Shown: positions 63,590-64,000 of the stretch, piece by piece | Numbering within the stretch: position 1 is the first letter of the stretch | Layout: every line of letters begins with the position of its first letter | Assembly: GCA_964436315.1 (NCBI GenBank) | Contig: CAYTCZ010000003.1 | Location: 1 to 64,000 of the forward strand | DNA length: 64,000 nt | Direction: 5' to 3' | Source: CAYTCZ01 sp964436315 | GTDB taxonomy: Bacteria; Actinomycetota; Thermoleophilia; Gaiellales; Gaiellaceae | The notes under the pieces: generated by a model | Told to the model about the DNA's origin: nothing | Databases searched by the model: none | What the model saw: the letters and a program-made list of their open reading frames with translations, nothing else | Position numbers and translations under genes: made by a program

Positions 63590-64000
63590 CTAGCCGTCCG
63601 TGGGGTTGATGATCAGGTTGAAGAAACGGTCGACCTCGGCCGCAAAGCCGGCCAGGACGATTGTCGTGGAGTCGAACTCGGTGACGATTCCCGGGCCGTC
63701 AATCCGGTTCCCCGGCAGGAGCTTCGAGCGCTCGTAGATCTTGGTCGGTAACCAACCGCCCTGGAAATAGACCTCGTGCTCGTCGATGACTGCATCACCC
63801 GCATCCGGTTCCGCCCCGAGTTCTCCCTCCGGTAGCTGCGGCTCGGGCATCTTCCCGTACCCGATCGCCCTGAGGTTCACGATCTCGCAGGTCGATCCCT
63901 CCATCTTGAACCGATAGAACTGCTCGTGCAGCTGGTTGAAACGCTCCGCCAGCATCTCGGTCCCGTTCCCGGCCAGCAGGGCCGGATCGATGTCGACCGG
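63590..64000 (-). CDS. Hydantoinase A/oxoprolinase family protein, 3' part only (cut by the window edge)
   Basis: The minus-strand frame is open from the window edge to a TAG-type stop at 63590. It encodes the HyuA C-terminal region (FNQLHEQFYRFKMEGSTCEI, IDGPGIVTEFDSTTIVLAGF). The start lies outside. It is the partner of the HyuB just downstream. Confidence 0.82.
   Translation of the reverse strand, partial: PVDIDPALLAGNGTEMLAERFNQLHEQFYRFKMEGSTCEIVNLRAIGYGKMPEPQLPEGELGAEPDAGDAVIDEHEVYFQGGWLPTKIYERSKLLPGNRIDGPGIVTEFDSTTIVLAGFAAEVDRFFNLIINPTDG

Overview
The window is high-GC bacterial DNA with dense, overlapping genes joined by ATGA, GTGA and TGATG junctions. It carries a nearly complete coenzyme F420 toolkit: cofC, cofD, cofE, a fused cofG/cofH (fbiC), an F420-dependent glucose-6-phosphate dehydrogenase, three other luciferase-like oxidoreductases and two PPOX-type proteins. 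With the long actinobacterial-type LeuA, this suggests an actinobacterium, perhaps a Thermoleophilia-like or other uncultured lineage. A run of exactly 100 N at 18464-18563 indicates a scaffolded draft or metagenome assembly. No rRNA, tRNA, CRISPR array, insertion sequence or phage gene was seen.

Layout. 1-9.7 kb (minus): an alcohol dehydrogenase, then hyuA-hyuB (ATP-dependent hydantoinase/oxoprolinase), a FadR-type GntR regulator, a nucleotidyltransferase, an ApgM-type mutase, an LLM oxidoreductase and a decayed acyl-CoA dehydrogenase. 9.8-14.9 kb (plus): CitE-like lyase, MaoC hydratase, MmgE/PrpD protein and two acyl-CoA dehydrogenases, a CoA-thioester catabolic operon divergent from the alcohol dehydrogenase. 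14.9-18.4 kb: a ThDP enzyme and leuA. 18.4-25.8 kb: the F420 block, in two divergent operons. 25.8-32 kb: two FAD amine/amino-acid dehydrogenases (one with a GcvT tail), an isochorismatase-fold hydrolase and an LLM enzyme. 32.3-37 kb: a hyuA-hyuB fusion and an LLM enzyme. 37-42 kb: PPOX protein, a glutaredoxin-DinB gene, a second isochorismatase-fold hydrolase, an Old Yellow Enzyme-type reductase and a DMT exporter. 42-50 kb (minus): leuB, a dihydropyrimidinase/isochorismatase pair and a polyamine-type ABC importer. 50-56 kb: a MoxR/DUF58/VWA (Bat-like) membrane operon. 56-64 kb: alpha/beta hydrolase, SDR, a broken M20 peptidase, leuD, leuC, a DUF3891 gene, a fourth isochorismatase-fold hydrolase and a third hyuB-hyuA pair running off the edge.

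Taken together, three hydantoinase loci, four isochorismatase-fold amidohydrolases, a dihydropyrimidinase, a sarcosine/dimethylglycine-dehydrogenase-like enzyme and a polyamine-type importer look like a catabolic island for cyclic ureides and N-methylated amines (inference), next to leucine biosynthesis and F420 genes.

The most striking observation is two genes that appear truncated only because an in-frame TGA replaces a redox cysteine. An AhpD-like protein reads C-P-W-TGA-x3-H (18564-18863), and a glutaredoxin-like domain fused to a DinB-like domain reads TGA-A-S-C (37489-38241). Both reading frames stay open and family-like after the TGA, and both have a hairpin at the position expected of a bacterial SECIS. 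TGA is used as an ordinary stop throughout the window. Both are therefore predicted selenoproteins, each beside F420 genes; the selenocysteine machinery itself is not in this window.
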